This document shows positions 1 to 8,015 of a DNA stretch of 37,461 nt, one piece after another. The stretch is taken from assembly GCF_048548695.1 (NCBI RefSeq), contig NZ_JBLYIF010000020.1; one strand, written 5' to 3'. Made by a program: the position numbers and the translations under genes. The notes under the pieces were generated by a model. That model was not told the origin of the DNA, searched no databases, and worked only from the letters and a program-made list of their open reading frames with translations. The stretch comes from Neptuniibacter sp048548695. GTDB taxonomy: Bacteria; Pseudomonadota; Gammaproteobacteria; Pseudomonadales; Balneatricaceae. Every line of letters starts with the position of its first letter. The stretch's first letter is position 1.

Positions 1-100
1 GTTGGTATCGACTCAGTCTAAGGCTAAAGTGATTCAGCAATTGCGAGCACTGGCCGCTAATGACGGTTACAGCAATATTGGTATCTCCGATAGCGAGTAA
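1..100 (+). CDS. C-terminal end of an unidentified protein (truncated by window edge)
   Basis: An open frame enters the window and stops at TAA 98-100. Reading from base 2, it encodes about 32 residues ending in NIGISDSE. The tail is polar, with no membrane segment or motif I recognise. The next gene begins within a few bases of this stop, which suggests the two are co-transcribed. No function can be assigned from so short a tail. Confidence 0.5.
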   Translation, partial: LVSTQSKAKVIQQLRALAANDGYSNIGISDSE

Positions 101-105
101 GTCCC

Positions 106-366
106 GTGTTGCGAATAGGTCTTATTTTATTGGTAATCCCGGCCGTGCTGATTATTGGTTTGTATTTCAGTGAGCTGAATGAAGTGCAGGCCTGTCTGGA
201 TCAGGGTGGGTCATGGCACTATCAGGTTGGTGTTTGCGATCTTGAAAAATCACACCCATTCGTCCCTTTTTTGGTGCGTTATCCGCTTCTGGTAAATGGC
301 GGCATGTTGCTTAGCTGCCTGGGGCTGTTGCTCTGTGTGGTGGGGTTGTACCGACCTAAAGCTTAG
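106..366 (+). CDS. Small two-segment inner-membrane protein, unknown function
   Basis: Encodes 86 residues from a GTG start six bases after the preceding stop. Hydrophobic segments lie at about residues 4-22 and 60-82. Between them is a polar stretch of roughly 35 residues with two cysteines (about 30 and 44), probably a periplasmic loop. The start is uncertain because no strong Shine-Dalgarno is visible and TTG at 109 is possible. The next small gene starts 8 bases downstream on the same strand, so these genes probably form a short operon. I do not recognise the family. Confidence 0.55.
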   Translation: MLRIGLILLVIPAVLIIGLYFSELNEVQACLDQGGSWHYQVGVCDLEKSHPFVPFLVRYPLLVNGGMLLSCLGLLLCVVGLYRPKA

Positions 367-374
367 GAACTATC

Positions 375-830
375 ATGTGGCGTAAATTTCTCTATCTGTT
401 GTTTGGCATGCTGGTCGCGGGTGTGTTCCTGCTGTGGCTCAGCAAAAGCACCTGGTTGCCTGAGTGGAACGCCAAACTGTCAGAGCAGGCTCAGACCTTT
501 CGTAGTGAAGGTTTACAGCTGGGGCAACAACACGATCAGGCGTTTTGCCTGGCAGAGTCATTGCAACGCTTTAATCAGTGTTCCGGGTTTGCCTGTACGG
601 TGAATCACGGCATTTTGCTGAAAGCCTGTTTGCAGGAAGCGGCGCCTACGCCGGGATTTTGTGATCAGGTGCCAGCGTTTAATGACACGCCCAGTGAAGA
701 TGATAAAAGCTGGGCAAGGGATTACTGCTGGCAACGCGATGTGCGGGGTGACGGATGCAAATTGCTGATGCGTCAGCAGCAGTATTTTTGTTCGGGAATG
801 AACGACGAGTTACCCGATAGTAAGTACTAG
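375..830 (+). CDS. Membrane-anchored, cysteine-rich periplasmic protein, unknown function
   Basis: Encodes 151 residues from ATG. An uncleaved-looking N-terminal hydrophobic segment (about 5-23) is preceded by MWRK, suggesting a signal anchor with the rest in the periplasm. The soluble part contains eight cysteines, an even number consistent with up to four disulfides, in motifs such as FCLAES, QCSGFAC, KACLQ, FCDQ, DYCWQ, GCK and FCSG. No catalytic motif is recognisable. It follows the small membrane protein by 8 bases. Its 3' end overlaps by 21 bases the 3' end of the convergent oxidoreductase gene. Coding status rests on length, an uninterrupted frame and the ordered cysteine pattern. Confidence 0.6.
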   Translation: MWRKFLYLLFGMLVAGVFLLWLSKSTWLPEWNAKLSEQAQTFRSEGLQLGQQHDQAFCLAESLQRFNQCSGFACTVNHGILLKACLQEAAPTPGFCDQVPAFNDTPSEDDKSWARDYCWQRDVRGDGCKLLMRQQQYFCSGMNDELPDSKY

Positions 831-1751
831 CTTACCTGTAACTCTACCTGTTTTGCTGTCGGAGAAGGCTTTACCTGCTTGCTCCAGCGGGTAGCTACCT
901 GCCAGTTTCAGTTGCAATTTTTTATCTGCATACAGGCCAGCCAGCTGATCTAGTTGACGGCTGTCCGGCTCTACCCGGATTGGCTGTACATTCACCCGCA
1001 TTTTTCCTCCTGCTGCTATCACGTCATCTTTGGTGACTGTGGGCAGGGTGATCAGAGTGCCACCGGGTTTGACGCACTTCAGTGCTTCAATGCCGGTGGC
1101 ACCGCCAACCCCATCAAGTACTAAATCGACGTTATTCACGTGATGCGTGATATTGTCATCGTGGTAATCAATCACCACATCAGCGCCTAATGATTTGAGA
1201 AATTCATGGTTACGTGTCGAGGCCGTCGCGATCACACGTGCGCCGGTCCATTTGCCGAGCTGTATTGCAAGGTGGCCGACGCCACCAGCACCTGCAAGCA
1301 CCAATAATTGCTGGTCGGGTTTAAGTTGGCCCTTACTGAATAAAGCCTGCCAGGCGGTGAGGCCGGCCAGACCAAGGCCACCAGCCTCTATGATTGGTAG
1401 TTCTGCAGGGCGGTGGCTAATCTGGTCCGCGGGTGCTGCCAGGTATTCAGCAAAACAGCCGGCACGTTGTGGGAAATTGATAAAGCCGAATACTTCATCT
1501 CCTGGAGCAAACTCGGTGACATCGTCGGCCGCTGCCTCTACTGTACCGGCGAACTCCCAGCCCGGTATAAAGGGTAATTCGCCAATAAAGGGTGCAGCAC
1601 CGCCTCCGGCACAGGTTTTCCAGTCAATTGGGTTCACGCCGGCAGCATGGTTGCGCACCAGTACCTGACCCGGTTGTAGCGTTGGCACAGGCAGGTCAAG
1701 GTAGTTGAGTTGCTCGGTGGAACCAAACTGTTCAATCTGTATCGCTTTCAT
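810..1751 (-). CDS. NADP-dependent oxidoreductase, zinc-independent quinone reductase-like (MDR superfamily)
   Basis: Encodes 313 residues, typical for quinone-oxidoreductase-like medium-chain dehydrogenases. The N-terminal GroES-like domain (about 1-120) contains GVNPIDWK and the GWEFAGTV stretch. The Rossmann domain (about 130-260) has the nucleotide-binding motif AGAGGVGHLAIQ followed by GADVVIDY. The cysteine cluster of a structural zinc site is absent, which points to the zinc-independent branch. The family reduces quinones or activated alkenes with NADPH; the substrate cannot be read from the sequence. It stands alone on the minus strand and overlaps the end of the plus-strand cysteine-rich gene. 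ATG 1751 gives the family-typical MKAIQI start. Confidence 0.88.
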   Translation of the reverse strand: MKAIQIEQFGSTEQLNYLDLPVPTLQPGQVLVRNHAAGVNPIDWKTCAGGGAAPFIGELPFIPGWEFAGTVEAAADDVTEFAPGDEVFGFINFPQRAGCFAEYLAAPADQISHRPAELPIIEAGGLGLAGLTAWQALFSKGQLKPDQQLLVLAGAGGVGHLAIQLGKWTGARVIATASTRNHEFLKSLGADVVIDYHDDNITHHVNNVDLVLDGVGGATGIEALKCVKPGGTLITLPTVTKDDVIAAGGKMRVNVQPIRVEPDSRQLDQLAGLYADKKLQLKLAGSYPLEQAGKAFSDSKTGRVTGKLVLTIG

Positions 1752-1906
1752 ATAATGTTCCGTCGCGGGTTAGCTGAATCGATGCAGCCGAATTAAAGGT
1801 TTTTTGTTAGGCTAGCCCTGCTGCTAAGGTTAGCCTTCTATCTCAGTGACCGACAAGCAGCAAAACGGGTTCCCAAATATTCTGATAATTAAATAAGGCG
1901 AAATTC

Positions 1907-2131
1907 ATGTATTTGGCAATAGTGGAACAAGTGCTGTTCTGGGGTGGTCTACTGGTGTTTCTGGTTTCTCTGGCAATGTATGCAGGCCGCACCCGTGATG
2001 TTAAATCGTTGTTCTATTTCTGGCGACCTACGATGGAACTCACTGTTAAAGAGTTTAACGTGAATCGGGTTGGATTGGGCATGATGGTTGTGGCTGTTGT
2101 TATCAGGCTGGCAAATTTTGTTTTGAATTGA
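1907..2131 (+). CDS. Small membrane protein, unknown function
   Basis: Encodes 74 residues from ATG, preceded by an AAGGCG Shine-Dalgarno 8 bases upstream. Hydrophobic segments lie at about residues 8-25 and 56-73, joined by a polar loop with basic and aromatic residues (RTRDVKSLFYFW). It ends 6 bases before cysZ, so the two are probably co-transcribed. Because the loop ends in conserved-looking polar residues rather than random sequence I consider it a real gene. I do not recognise the family and no function can be given. Confidence 0.6.
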   Translation: MYLAIVEQVLFWGGLLVFLVSLAMYAGRTRDVKSLFYFWRPTMELTVKEFNVNRVGLGMMVVAVVIRLANFVLN

Positions 2132-2137
2132 GGTGTT

Positions 2138-2917
2138 ATGCGAGGTAATCCGTTTACCGGTGCCGGGTATTTGGTTAAAGGGCTGAAGATGCTGCCTGAC
2201 CCGGAAATCAGGCCGTTTGTGCTGGTACCCCTAACCATTAATGTTGTGTTGTTTATCGCGGCGCTCTGGCTACTGTTCAGTCATATGGGCAGTTGGATTG
2301 ACTATCTGCTGAGTTTTCTGCCGGGCTGGGCTGGATTTCTCCACTGGTTGCTGTGGCCGTTGTTTGCTCTGATGGTGCTGCTGCTGGCGTATTACAGTTT
2401 TTCTATCTTTGCCAACCTGATAGCTGCGCCGTTTAATGGCTTTTTGTCCGAGAAGGTAGAAAAGCGCTTGCGGGGTGAGTTGGTGGTGGATGAGGGTTGG
2501 CAGGCATTACTGGCGATTATTCCGCGTTCTATTCAGCGAGAACTGGCCAAGTTAGTGTACTACCTGCCCCGTGTGTTGTTGCTGTTGATCGTATCGTTTA
2601 TCCCGGTCATCAATATTATCTCTCCACTGCTATGGCTTTGGTTTGGTGCCTGGATGATGGCGATCCAGTATTGTGATTATCCAATGGATAACAACAACGT
2701 CAGTTTCCGGCAGATGAAAGTGATGCTGAAGCAGGAGCGCCTCACGGCGATCGGTTTTGGCGGTTTGGTTCAGGCGGGTATGCTGGTGCCGTTGCTGAAT
2801 TTGCTAATCATGCCGGCAGCGGTGGTGGGTGCGACCATCTATTGGGTTGAGGCGCATGCCAGCAGAGAGCGACCCTTGTCAGCAGGCCCAGAAGCACAGC
2901 TGGAACGGTTTAACTGA
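2138..2917 (+). CDS. cysZ: Sulfate transporter CysZ (EI24 family)
   Basis: Encodes 259 residues, against 253 in Escherichia coli CysZ. The membrane protein imports sulfate for cysteine synthesis. Family signatures seen here include an N-terminal G..YLVKGLKML.P.IRPFVL stretch, the IAAPFNGFLSE motif (about residue 95), the YYLPRVLLLLI segment, the AIQYCDYPMDNN motif and a C-terminal PLLNLLIMPAAV stretch, all lining up with E. coli CysZ from memory. Four or more hydrophobic segments are visible. A GAGG lies only 2-4 bases before the ATG. Its 3' end overlaps the convergent phoR stop by 8 bases. No other sulfur-assimilation gene is in the window. Confidence 0.9.
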   Translation: MRGNPFTGAGYLVKGLKMLPDPEIRPFVLVPLTINVVLFIAALWLLFSHMGSWIDYLLSFLPGWAGFLHWLLWPLFALMVLLLAYYSFSIFANLIAAPFNGFLSEKVEKRLRGELVVDEGWQALLAIIPRSIQRELAKLVYYLPRVLLLLIVSFIPVINIISPLLWLWFGAWMMAIQYCDYPMDNNNVSFRQMKVMLKQERLTAIGFGGLVQAGMLVPLLNLLIMPAAVVGATIYWVEAHASRERPLSAGPEAQLERFN

Positions 2918-4229
2918 TTTTTACTAGGTCGTTGTCGTCCTGATGGCTCAGCATCTCGGTCGGAAAGTGACAGCAGAAGGTACTGCCCTGGTTCAGCTTA
3001 CTGTTGATGGTCAGCTCACCGCCATGGCGAACCAAGACATGCTTAACGATCGCCAGGCCCAGTCCGGTACCGCCACTGGCAGAAGAGCGACTCTCGTCCA
3101 CGCGGTAGAAGCGTTCTGTCAGGCGTGGCAGATGGATCGATTCTATGCCGGGGCCGTTATCTGTGACGGCAAAGTGGCCGCCCTTAGCGTCTACCCACCA
3201 ACGGATGCTGATGTCGCCCCCGGTCTGGGTATAACGCACCGCGTTAAATACCAGGTTGGAAAAGGCGCTGTGTAGCTCCACTTCTTGACCGCACAGGTCA
3301 AATTTCTGATCCATTTCCAGTTTGAAGTTTTGCTGTTTGTCACGCCCGAGTTCTTTGGCGGCATCCAGAATATGGCGCAGTATCGAGTGGATCTGAATTG
3401 GCTGTTCTGATGAAACTGCCTGACTGGCTTCCAGCCGAGACAGCAGCAGTAGGTCGGAGACCAAATTTTCCATTCGCCGTGCCTGCTGTTGCATCGCCTT
3501 CAGGCCGCGCTGCATATGCTGTGGCATCTCATTATCAAGGAAGGTTTCCAGATAACCGCGAATTACGGTCAGCGGTGTGCGCAGTTCATGGGACGCATTA
3601 GCGACAAAGTCCTGTCGGGTCTGCTCCAGTCGAATGAGACGCGAAACGTCGCGCGCTACCAGTAATCGGTCGCCATCTCCAAAGCGGGTAATCTGATATT
3701 GGATGCTGAATTCGGATTTGACCGGAGAAGGCAGGGTGATGGGATCGGTATACTGGCCACGGTTGTAGTAACGGATAAAGCGCGGATCTCGCAGTAAATT
3801 CATCACCGGTCTGCCGCGATCTGTCAGCGGTCTGAGCCCCAGCAGTCGGCTGGCGGTTTCGTTCCACCATTCCATATTGTTGTTACGGTCGATAATGATG
3901 ATGGCGTCGGGTAATGCAGACGAGGACTGTTGGAAGCGGTCAATCACCCCACGTAGCAGGGTTTCCCGACTGTTCTGTCGCCGTTGCAACCGGGATAGAC
4001 CATCAAACAGTTCGCCCCAGCGGCCTTTGCTTTCTGGCAGTTCTGCCTGGTCATCATTGTTGTGCACCCAGTTACTCAACTGACGGAAGCGGCGCAATTC
4101 CAAAATGGACCAGACCAGTAGGGCTATTGCCAGGGTCCAGCCAGGGGCATCGAGCAGAAACCCCACTGCCAGCGCAATGACGCTAATCAGTCCCAGACGG
4201 AAAAACAGATTGTGGTTGGCAGAGCCCAT
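2910..4229 (-). CDS. phoR: Phosphate regulon sensor histidine kinase PhoR
   Basis: Encodes 439 residues (431 in E. coli). It is the inner-membrane kinase that phosphorylates PhoB when phosphate is scarce and dephosphorylates it when phosphate is plentiful, under control of PstSCAB-PhoU. Two N-terminal hydrophobic segments (about 10-42) precede a PAS domain (about 100-195, with WWNETASRLLGL). The dimerisation/phosphoacceptor helix has NASHELRTPLTV with the phosphorylated His at residue 214. The ATPase domain has the N box (NLVFNAVRYT), DNGPGI and GTGLGLAIVKH. It has almost no periplasmic loop, as in other PhoR proteins that sense through the Pst complex. It starts 19 bases after phoB and is probably transcribed from the phoB Pho-box promoter. 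Confidence 0.96.
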   Translation of the reverse strand: MGSANHNLFFRLGLISVIALAVGFLLDAPGWTLAIALLVWSILELRRFRQLSNWVHNNDDQAELPESKGRWGELFDGLSRLQRRQNSRETLLRGVIDRFQQSSSALPDAIIIIDRNNNMEWWNETASRLLGLRPLTDRGRPVMNLLRDPRFIRYYNRGQYTDPITLPSPVKSEFSIQYQITRFGDGDRLLVARDVSRLIRLEQTRQDFVANASHELRTPLTVIRGYLETFLDNEMPQHMQRGLKAMQQQARRMENLVSDLLLLSRLEASQAVSSEQPIQIHSILRHILDAAKELGRDKQQNFKLEMDQKFDLCGQEVELHSAFSNLVFNAVRYTQTGGDISIRWWVDAKGGHFAVTDNGPGIESIHLPRLTERFYRVDESRSSASGGTGLGLAIVKHVLVRHGGELTINSKLNQGSTFCCHFPTEMLSHQDDNDLVKIS

Positions 4230-4248
4230 ATACGATGCTTATTTCCTG

Positions 4249-4944
4249 TCAGGCAACACTGGATGAAAAGCGATAGCCGGTGCCGCGTACTGTCTGCACT
4301 AGGTAATCGTGACGGTTGCCCAGGGCCTTGCGCAAGCGGCGGATATGCACATCAACCGTTCGTTCCTCCACATAGACGTTGCCACCCCAGACCATATCCA
4401 GCAGCTGGCTGCGCGAGTATGCACGGTCCTGATGCGTCATGAAGAACTGTAGCAGACGAAACTCGGTGGGACCTAGTTCAATCGGCGTGCCCTCTGCAGT
4501 CACTCGGTGTGATACCGGATCCAGCGTCAGTTCGTCCACCGAAACCGGCTCTTCAACCCCGATAGGAGTACTGCGGCGGAGTACTGCTTTCAGGCGGGCC
4601 ACCAGCTCGCGGGGTGAAAATGGTTTGGTAATATAGTCATCGACACCGACATCCAGACCCTTGATCTTATTATCTTCATCGGTTTTGGCGGTGAGCATAA
4701 TAATGGGCAGGTCGGCGGTGGCCTCTTCCTTGCGCAGGCGACGGGCAAACTCGATACCGGTGGTGCCGGGCATCATCCAGTCCAGCAGCAGCATATCCGG
4801 CTTGTCATCCACGATCATGGCGTGGGCGGTATTGGCATTATCGGCTTCCAGGCACTGATAACCTGCCATCTCCAGAGCCACGGCAATCATTTCTCGGATT
4901 GGTGCCTCGTCATCAACGATCAGTACGCGTTTCGCAGGTGACAT
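4249..4944 (-). CDS. phoB: Phosphate regulon response regulator PhoB
   Basis: Encodes 231 residues, the usual length for an OmpR/PhoB-type regulator. The receiver domain (1-120) has acidic residues DDE at 11-13, the phosphoacceptor Asp55 in LLLDWMMPG and Lys107 in ITKPFSP. The C-terminal winged helix (about 130-231) has the recognition region EERTVDVHIRRLRKALG and ends in VRGTGYRFS. Phosphorylated PhoB binds Pho boxes and recruits sigma-70 polymerase. The gene precedes phoR and has its own Pho box upstream (4999-5016), so autoactivation is likely. It follows ubiA on the same strand at about 100 bases. Confidence 0.97.
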   Translation of the reverse strand: MSPAKRVLIVDDEAPIREMIAVALEMAGYQCLEADNANTAHAMIVDDKPDMLLLDWMMPGTTGIEFARRLRKEEATADLPIIMLTAKTDEDNKIKGLDVGVDDYITKPFSPRELVARLKAVLRRSTPIGVEEPVSVDELTLDPVSHRVTAEGTPIELGPTEFRLLQFFMTHQDRAYSRSQLLDMVWGGNVYVEERTVDVHIRRLRKALGNRHDYLVQTVRGTGYRFSSSVA

Positions 4945-4982
4945 TGAATGTTCTTCCCTTGGTTACGGTTTCTACGAGGCCT

Positions 4983-5016
4983 ATTACAAGACAATAGTGT
5001 TACACAAATATGACAT
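4983..5016 (-). promoter_or_regulatory. Pho box and -10 element of the phoB promoter
   Basis: On the minus strand, 5016-4999 reads ATGTCATATTTGTGTAAC: two 7-base half sites (ATGTCAT, GTGTAAC) separated by 4 A/T bases, against the consensus CTGTCAT-N4-CTGTCAT. Exactly 10 bases later is TGTAAT (4988-4983), a plausible -10. The layout, a Pho box replacing the -35 at 10 bases from the -10, is the one known for PhoB-activated promoters. The second half site is the weaker. The pstC and pstS boxes in this window share the geometry. Confidence 0.7.
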
Positions 5017-5046
5017 TGATGACGTTCGCAGGCCGTATCTGCTGTT

Positions 5047-5943
5047 TTACGTTGATTTGAGTAGGAAGTGCAGCAGCACACCGAGAAAAATAGCCAGACC
5101 GGCATAGTGGTTGTTGAGGAATGCTTTAAAGCAACGCTCTCTACCGCGGTGGCGAATTAACTGCTGCTGGTAGACAAACAGACCGGCGGCGGTCATCAGC
5201 CCGGCATAGTAGATAAAGGACAGCTCACGCTGAACACCCAGTAAAATCAGGCTTAACAGAGTGGTTATCTGCAGCAGGCCGATAGCCAGCCGATCTGCAT
5301 CACCAAACAGGATCGCCGTGGATTTTACGCCGATCTTCAGATCATCATCCCGATCGACCATGGCGTACATGGTGTCATACGCCACTGTCCAGAGCACAGT
5401 GGCGATGTAGATCAGCCAAGCATAGGGTGGCACGGTTTGGGTGACCGCAGAAAAGGCCATCGGAATTGACCAGGCAAAAGCGGCACCCAGCACCACCTGA
5501 GGCAGGTAGGTGTAACGCTTCATAAATGGATAACAGGATGCCAGCAGCAGGCCGCCAACCGATAGCAGGATGGTCTCCTTATTGGTAAACAGCACCAGAA
5601 TAAAAGCCAGTAGCATCAGCCCGGCAAACAGCAGCAGGGCTTCTCTCGGCGTGACCCGCCCGGTAGGTAATGGACGATTGGCGGTGCGTTTGACATAACC
5701 GTCTATTTTGCGGTCAGCAAAATCATTGATGACACAGCCAGCGGCGCGGGTCAGGACTACGCCCAGCGTAAAAATCAGCAGCAGCTTGATGCTGGGGATA
5801 CCCCCTGAGGCTAGCCATAGTGCCCAGTAAGTAGGCCATAGCAGCAGATAGGTGCCAATCGGCTTATCCATCCGGGTAAGCAACAGGTAGTTGTCGAACT
5901 TTTCTTTCCAGCGGGATTGTGCAGCGGGCATCTCGGCAGACAT
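5047..5943 (-). CDS. ubiA: 4-hydroxybenzoate octaprenyltransferase UbiA
   Basis: Encodes 298 residues (290 in E. coli). This integral membrane enzyme joins the polyprenyl tail to 4-hydroxybenzoate, the second step of ubiquinone synthesis. The two aspartate-rich prenyl-diphosphate/Mg2+ motifs are present: NDFADRKIDGYVKRT (about residue 75) and YDTMYAMVDRDDDLKIGVKS (about residue 195). About eight hydrophobic segments are visible. It lies 36 bases downstream of ubiC on the same strand, the usual ubiCA order, and upstream of phoB, which has a separate promoter. Confidence 0.96.
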   Translation of the reverse strand: MSAEMPAAQSRWKEKFDNYLLLTRMDKPIGTYLLLWPTYWALWLASGGIPSIKLLLIFTLGVVLTRAAGCVINDFADRKIDGYVKRTANRPLPTGRVTPREALLLFAGLMLLAFILVLFTNKETILLSVGGLLLASCYPFMKRYTYLPQVVLGAAFAWSIPMAFSAVTQTVPPYAWLIYIATVLWTVAYDTMYAMVDRDDDLKIGVKSTAILFGDADRLAIGLLQITTLLSLILLGVQRELSFIYYAGLMTAAGLFVYQQQLIRHRGRERCFKAFLNNHYAGLAIFLGVLLHFLLKST

Positions 5944-5979
5944 GGTAAGCCTAGTGTTATTGCTGTGATATGAATGAGC

Positions 5980-6513
5980 CTAGTTTACCTGCTGCAGTGG
6001 GGTCAGGAAAACCTCGCATACCAGCAGCGGTTTTTCTTGCAAATAGAATACTGAGCGCCGCGCCCATAAAGGGCTGTCATCCATTGGTATGCGGCAGATC
6101 TGTAACGGGCCGCGTCGCATCCCGGGGGTGCTGAACAGCAGGCTGCCTAAAGAACGGTTGCCCAGATGGCGGAGTCGACGTTGCGCGCCAGTGAGTGTTT
6201 TTGCCGGAATCAGAGAGCGGGCATACACCCAGGGTTGGCCCTGGCCGAGTAATTGCACCTCGCGGATCAGCGCAACCTGGCGGCTACGCATGCCGAGGGC
6301 CTGGGCTTCAGAACGCGTTGGTCGGCCCCATTGCTGGCGGATAACCCGAACTTCGAAATCGCCCTGGCTTAAGCGCACCAGACGCTGCGTCAGAGAGCTG
6401 CTATCCATCAGCCAGCCTTGCCAATAGTGCGGTGCCAACAGGGCATAAGCACGACGCAGGGCAGTCCAGCGAGTATCAAAACGCTGGTGGTCAAGGGCAG
6501 TTGGAATTGCCAA
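5980..6513 (-). CDS. ubiC: Chorismate pyruvate-lyase UbiC
   Basis: Encodes 177 residues. This soluble enzyme splits chorismate into 4-hydroxybenzoate and pyruvate, the first committed step of ubiquinone synthesis, and feeds UbiA encoded next. Family features include an N-terminal RWTALRRAYALLAPHYWQGWL stretch split over helices, an EVRVIRQ strand, the IREVQL segment with a conserved arginine, LGSLLF and a C-terminal LVCEVFLT carrying the conserved glutamate. The start is TTG at 6513-6511, chosen because AAAGGAG sits 6 bases upstream; no ATG fits as well. It is transcribed divergently from the DUF1415 gene. Confidence 0.92.
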   Translation of the reverse strand: MAIPTALDHQRFDTRWTALRRAYALLAPHYWQGWLMDSSSLTQRLVRLSQGDFEVRVIRQQWGRPTRSEAQALGMRSRQVALIREVQLLGQGQPWVYARSLIPAKTLTGAQRRLRHLGNRSLGSLLFSTPGMRRGPLQICRIPMDDSPLWARRSVFYLQEKPLLVCEVFLTPLQQVN

Positions 6514-6604
6514 ATCGAGCTCCTTTGCAGCAAGGGCGACATCTTACCAAAAACACCTGCTGGAGACAGTAGGCAGCGGGCTGTTCCTGACTTAAACTAG
6601 GCCG

Positions 6605-7201
6605 ATGCAAACCTATCCTCACCCCTTACCCGCCGACCTGGCGCTGTCTCGCAGCCGGAACTGGGTCGATCAGATGGTCATTGGCCTCAATCTATGCCCG
6701 TTTGCGGCACCTGACCAGCGTGCAGGTCGGGTGCGTTATGCGTTGTCTGACGCAGAGGGTATGGCAACAGCCGTGGCGGACTTTCTGGTTGAGCTGGAAC
6801 GCATTCAGCAGGCTGACGCGTCTGACATTGCCACCACGCTATTGATTCTGAACCGCACAGGCGAAGCGTTTGAGACCTATCTTGACCTGCTGGACCAGTG
6901 TCAGGGCGCCTTGCAACAGGCCGGCCTTGAGGGGGTATTCCAGTTGGCGAGTTTTCATCCCCGCTACTGTTTTGCCGGAGTCGATGCCGATGATCTCAGT
7001 AACTGGACTAATCGTTCGCCACTGCCGATGATACATCTGATCCGGGAGGGGCAGATGAGCCGGGTTTTGGCGCATTACCAAGCGGTGGAAGAGATTCCGG
7101 AACGCAACATTGAACGGCTCAGGACGATGGGGCGTGCGGGGTTGCTGCAGCACTGTCCGGTGCTGGCGGAGTATTGGCCGGAGGCGAAACCGCAGCTATA
7201 A
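6605..7201 (+). CDS. DUF1415 family protein
   Basis: Encodes 198 residues. It matches the DUF1415 family by its NWVDQMVIGLNLCPFA start (about residues 19-34), the ASFHPRYCFAG segment (about 117-128) and the SPLPMIHLIREGQM stretch (about 138-151). The family is common in Gammaproteobacteria and has no established function; the conserved Cys and His residues in these motifs are its most obvious candidates for functional sites. It is divergent from ubiC with a 91-base intergenic region, and its stop lies inside the left arm of the terminator shared with phoU. Confidence 0.85.
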   Translation: MQTYPHPLPADLALSRSRNWVDQMVIGLNLCPFAAPDQRAGRVRYALSDAEGMATAVADFLVELERIQQADASDIATTLLILNRTGEAFETYLDLLDQCQGALQQAGLEGVFQLASFHPRYCFAGVDADDLSNWTNRSPLPMIHLIREGQMSRVLAHYQAVEEIPERNIERLRTMGRAGLLQHCPVLAEYWPEAKPQL

Positions 7202-7230
7202 ATAACCACGCAGGAGCGTGGTTATTTATA
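7197..7230. terminator. Bidirectional terminator between the DUF1415 gene and phoU
   Basis: A perfect 15-bp stem (7197-7211 with 7216-7230) encloses the 4-base loop AGGA. The stem has a GC core (CCACGC) and A/T flanks that give U-runs in both directions, as expected for a terminator shared by the convergent DUF1415 gene and phoU. Confidence 0.85.
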
Positions 7231-7241
7231 TACGTCAGAGT

Positions 7242-7991
7242 TTAAGCTTCGCCCTGATCTTCTTCAGGCTCGGTACCTTGTACCGCCGCTTGTTTAATGG
7301 TTTGCAGGCTGCTGTGGCGCACATCTGTACCACTGACCATATAGATCAGTTGCTGGGACATGCTGCGGGCGTGATCACCCATCCGCTCCAGGCTACGCAA
7401 CACCCAGATTACATTCATGATACTGGAGATCGAACGCGGGTCTTCCATCATAAACGTCACCAGAGAACGCATGGCAGAGCGGTACTCTTGGTCTACTGAT
7501 TTATCCATCTTGGCCACTTTGTAGGCCAGCTCAGTATCATTCCGGGCGTATGCAGTGAGGACGTTTTTCACCATCTCGCGCACCAGATTGCCAATATGAC
7601 GCACCTCCTGATACCCCCGAGGTGACTGACCCTCTTCCACCAGTTCAATGGCGTGGCGACAGATACGGCTGGCTTCATCGCCCATGCGCTCTAGGCTGGT
7701 TACGGCCTTGGAGACCGAGATGATCAGACGCAGGTCACTGGCGGCTGGCTGGCGCCGGGCGATGGTGGTAGCGATCTGCTCGTCGATCAGAATCTCCATC
7801 TCGTTAGTCTGGTTGTCCGCTTTGCGGGACTGTTCTGCCAGATTGCTATCGCTGGTCAGCAGTGCCTCGATGGCGTCATGGACCTGGCGCTCAACGATGC
7901 CACCCATTGTCAGCAACAGGGTGCGGATCTGTTCCAGCTCTTCATTGAACTGCTGGGAAATATGGCTTGAATAATCGCCTTTGAATTCCAC
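7242..7991 (-). CDS. phoU: Phosphate transport system regulator PhoU
   Basis: Encodes 249 residues, all-helical, with two PhoU repeats. The repeats show in ERMGDEASRICRHA (about 102-116) and ERMGDHARSMSQQ (about 207-219), the conserved E-R-(M/I)-G-D metal-binding motif. PhoU bridges PstB and PhoR and holds the Pho system off when phosphate is ample. The start is GTG at 7991-7989 with AGGAG 7 bases upstream. It is the last gene of pstC-pstA-pstB-phoU, 24 bases after pstB, and is followed by a strong bidirectional terminator. The acidic tail (TEPEEDQGEA) is not unusual. Confidence 0.96.
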   Translation of the reverse strand: MEFKGDYSSHISQQFNEELEQIRTLLLTMGGIVERQVHDAIEALLTSDSNLAEQSRKADNQTNEMEILIDEQIATTIARRQPAASDLRLIISVSKAVTSLERMGDEASRICRHAIELVEEGQSPRGYQEVRHIGNLVREMVKNVLTAYARNDTELAYKVAKMDKSVDQEYRSAMRSLVTFMMEDPRSISSIMNVIWVLRSLERMGDHARSMSQQLIYMVSGTDVRHSSLQTIKQAAVQGTEPEEDQGEA

Positions 7992-8015
7992 GATAAATCT
8001 CCTAATTACCCTGAA

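Noticed and set aside
1806..1840. GGCTAGCC and GGTTAGCC repeats before the small membrane protein gene
   Set aside because: They are short and imperfect, and no arrangement suggests an operator or terminator.
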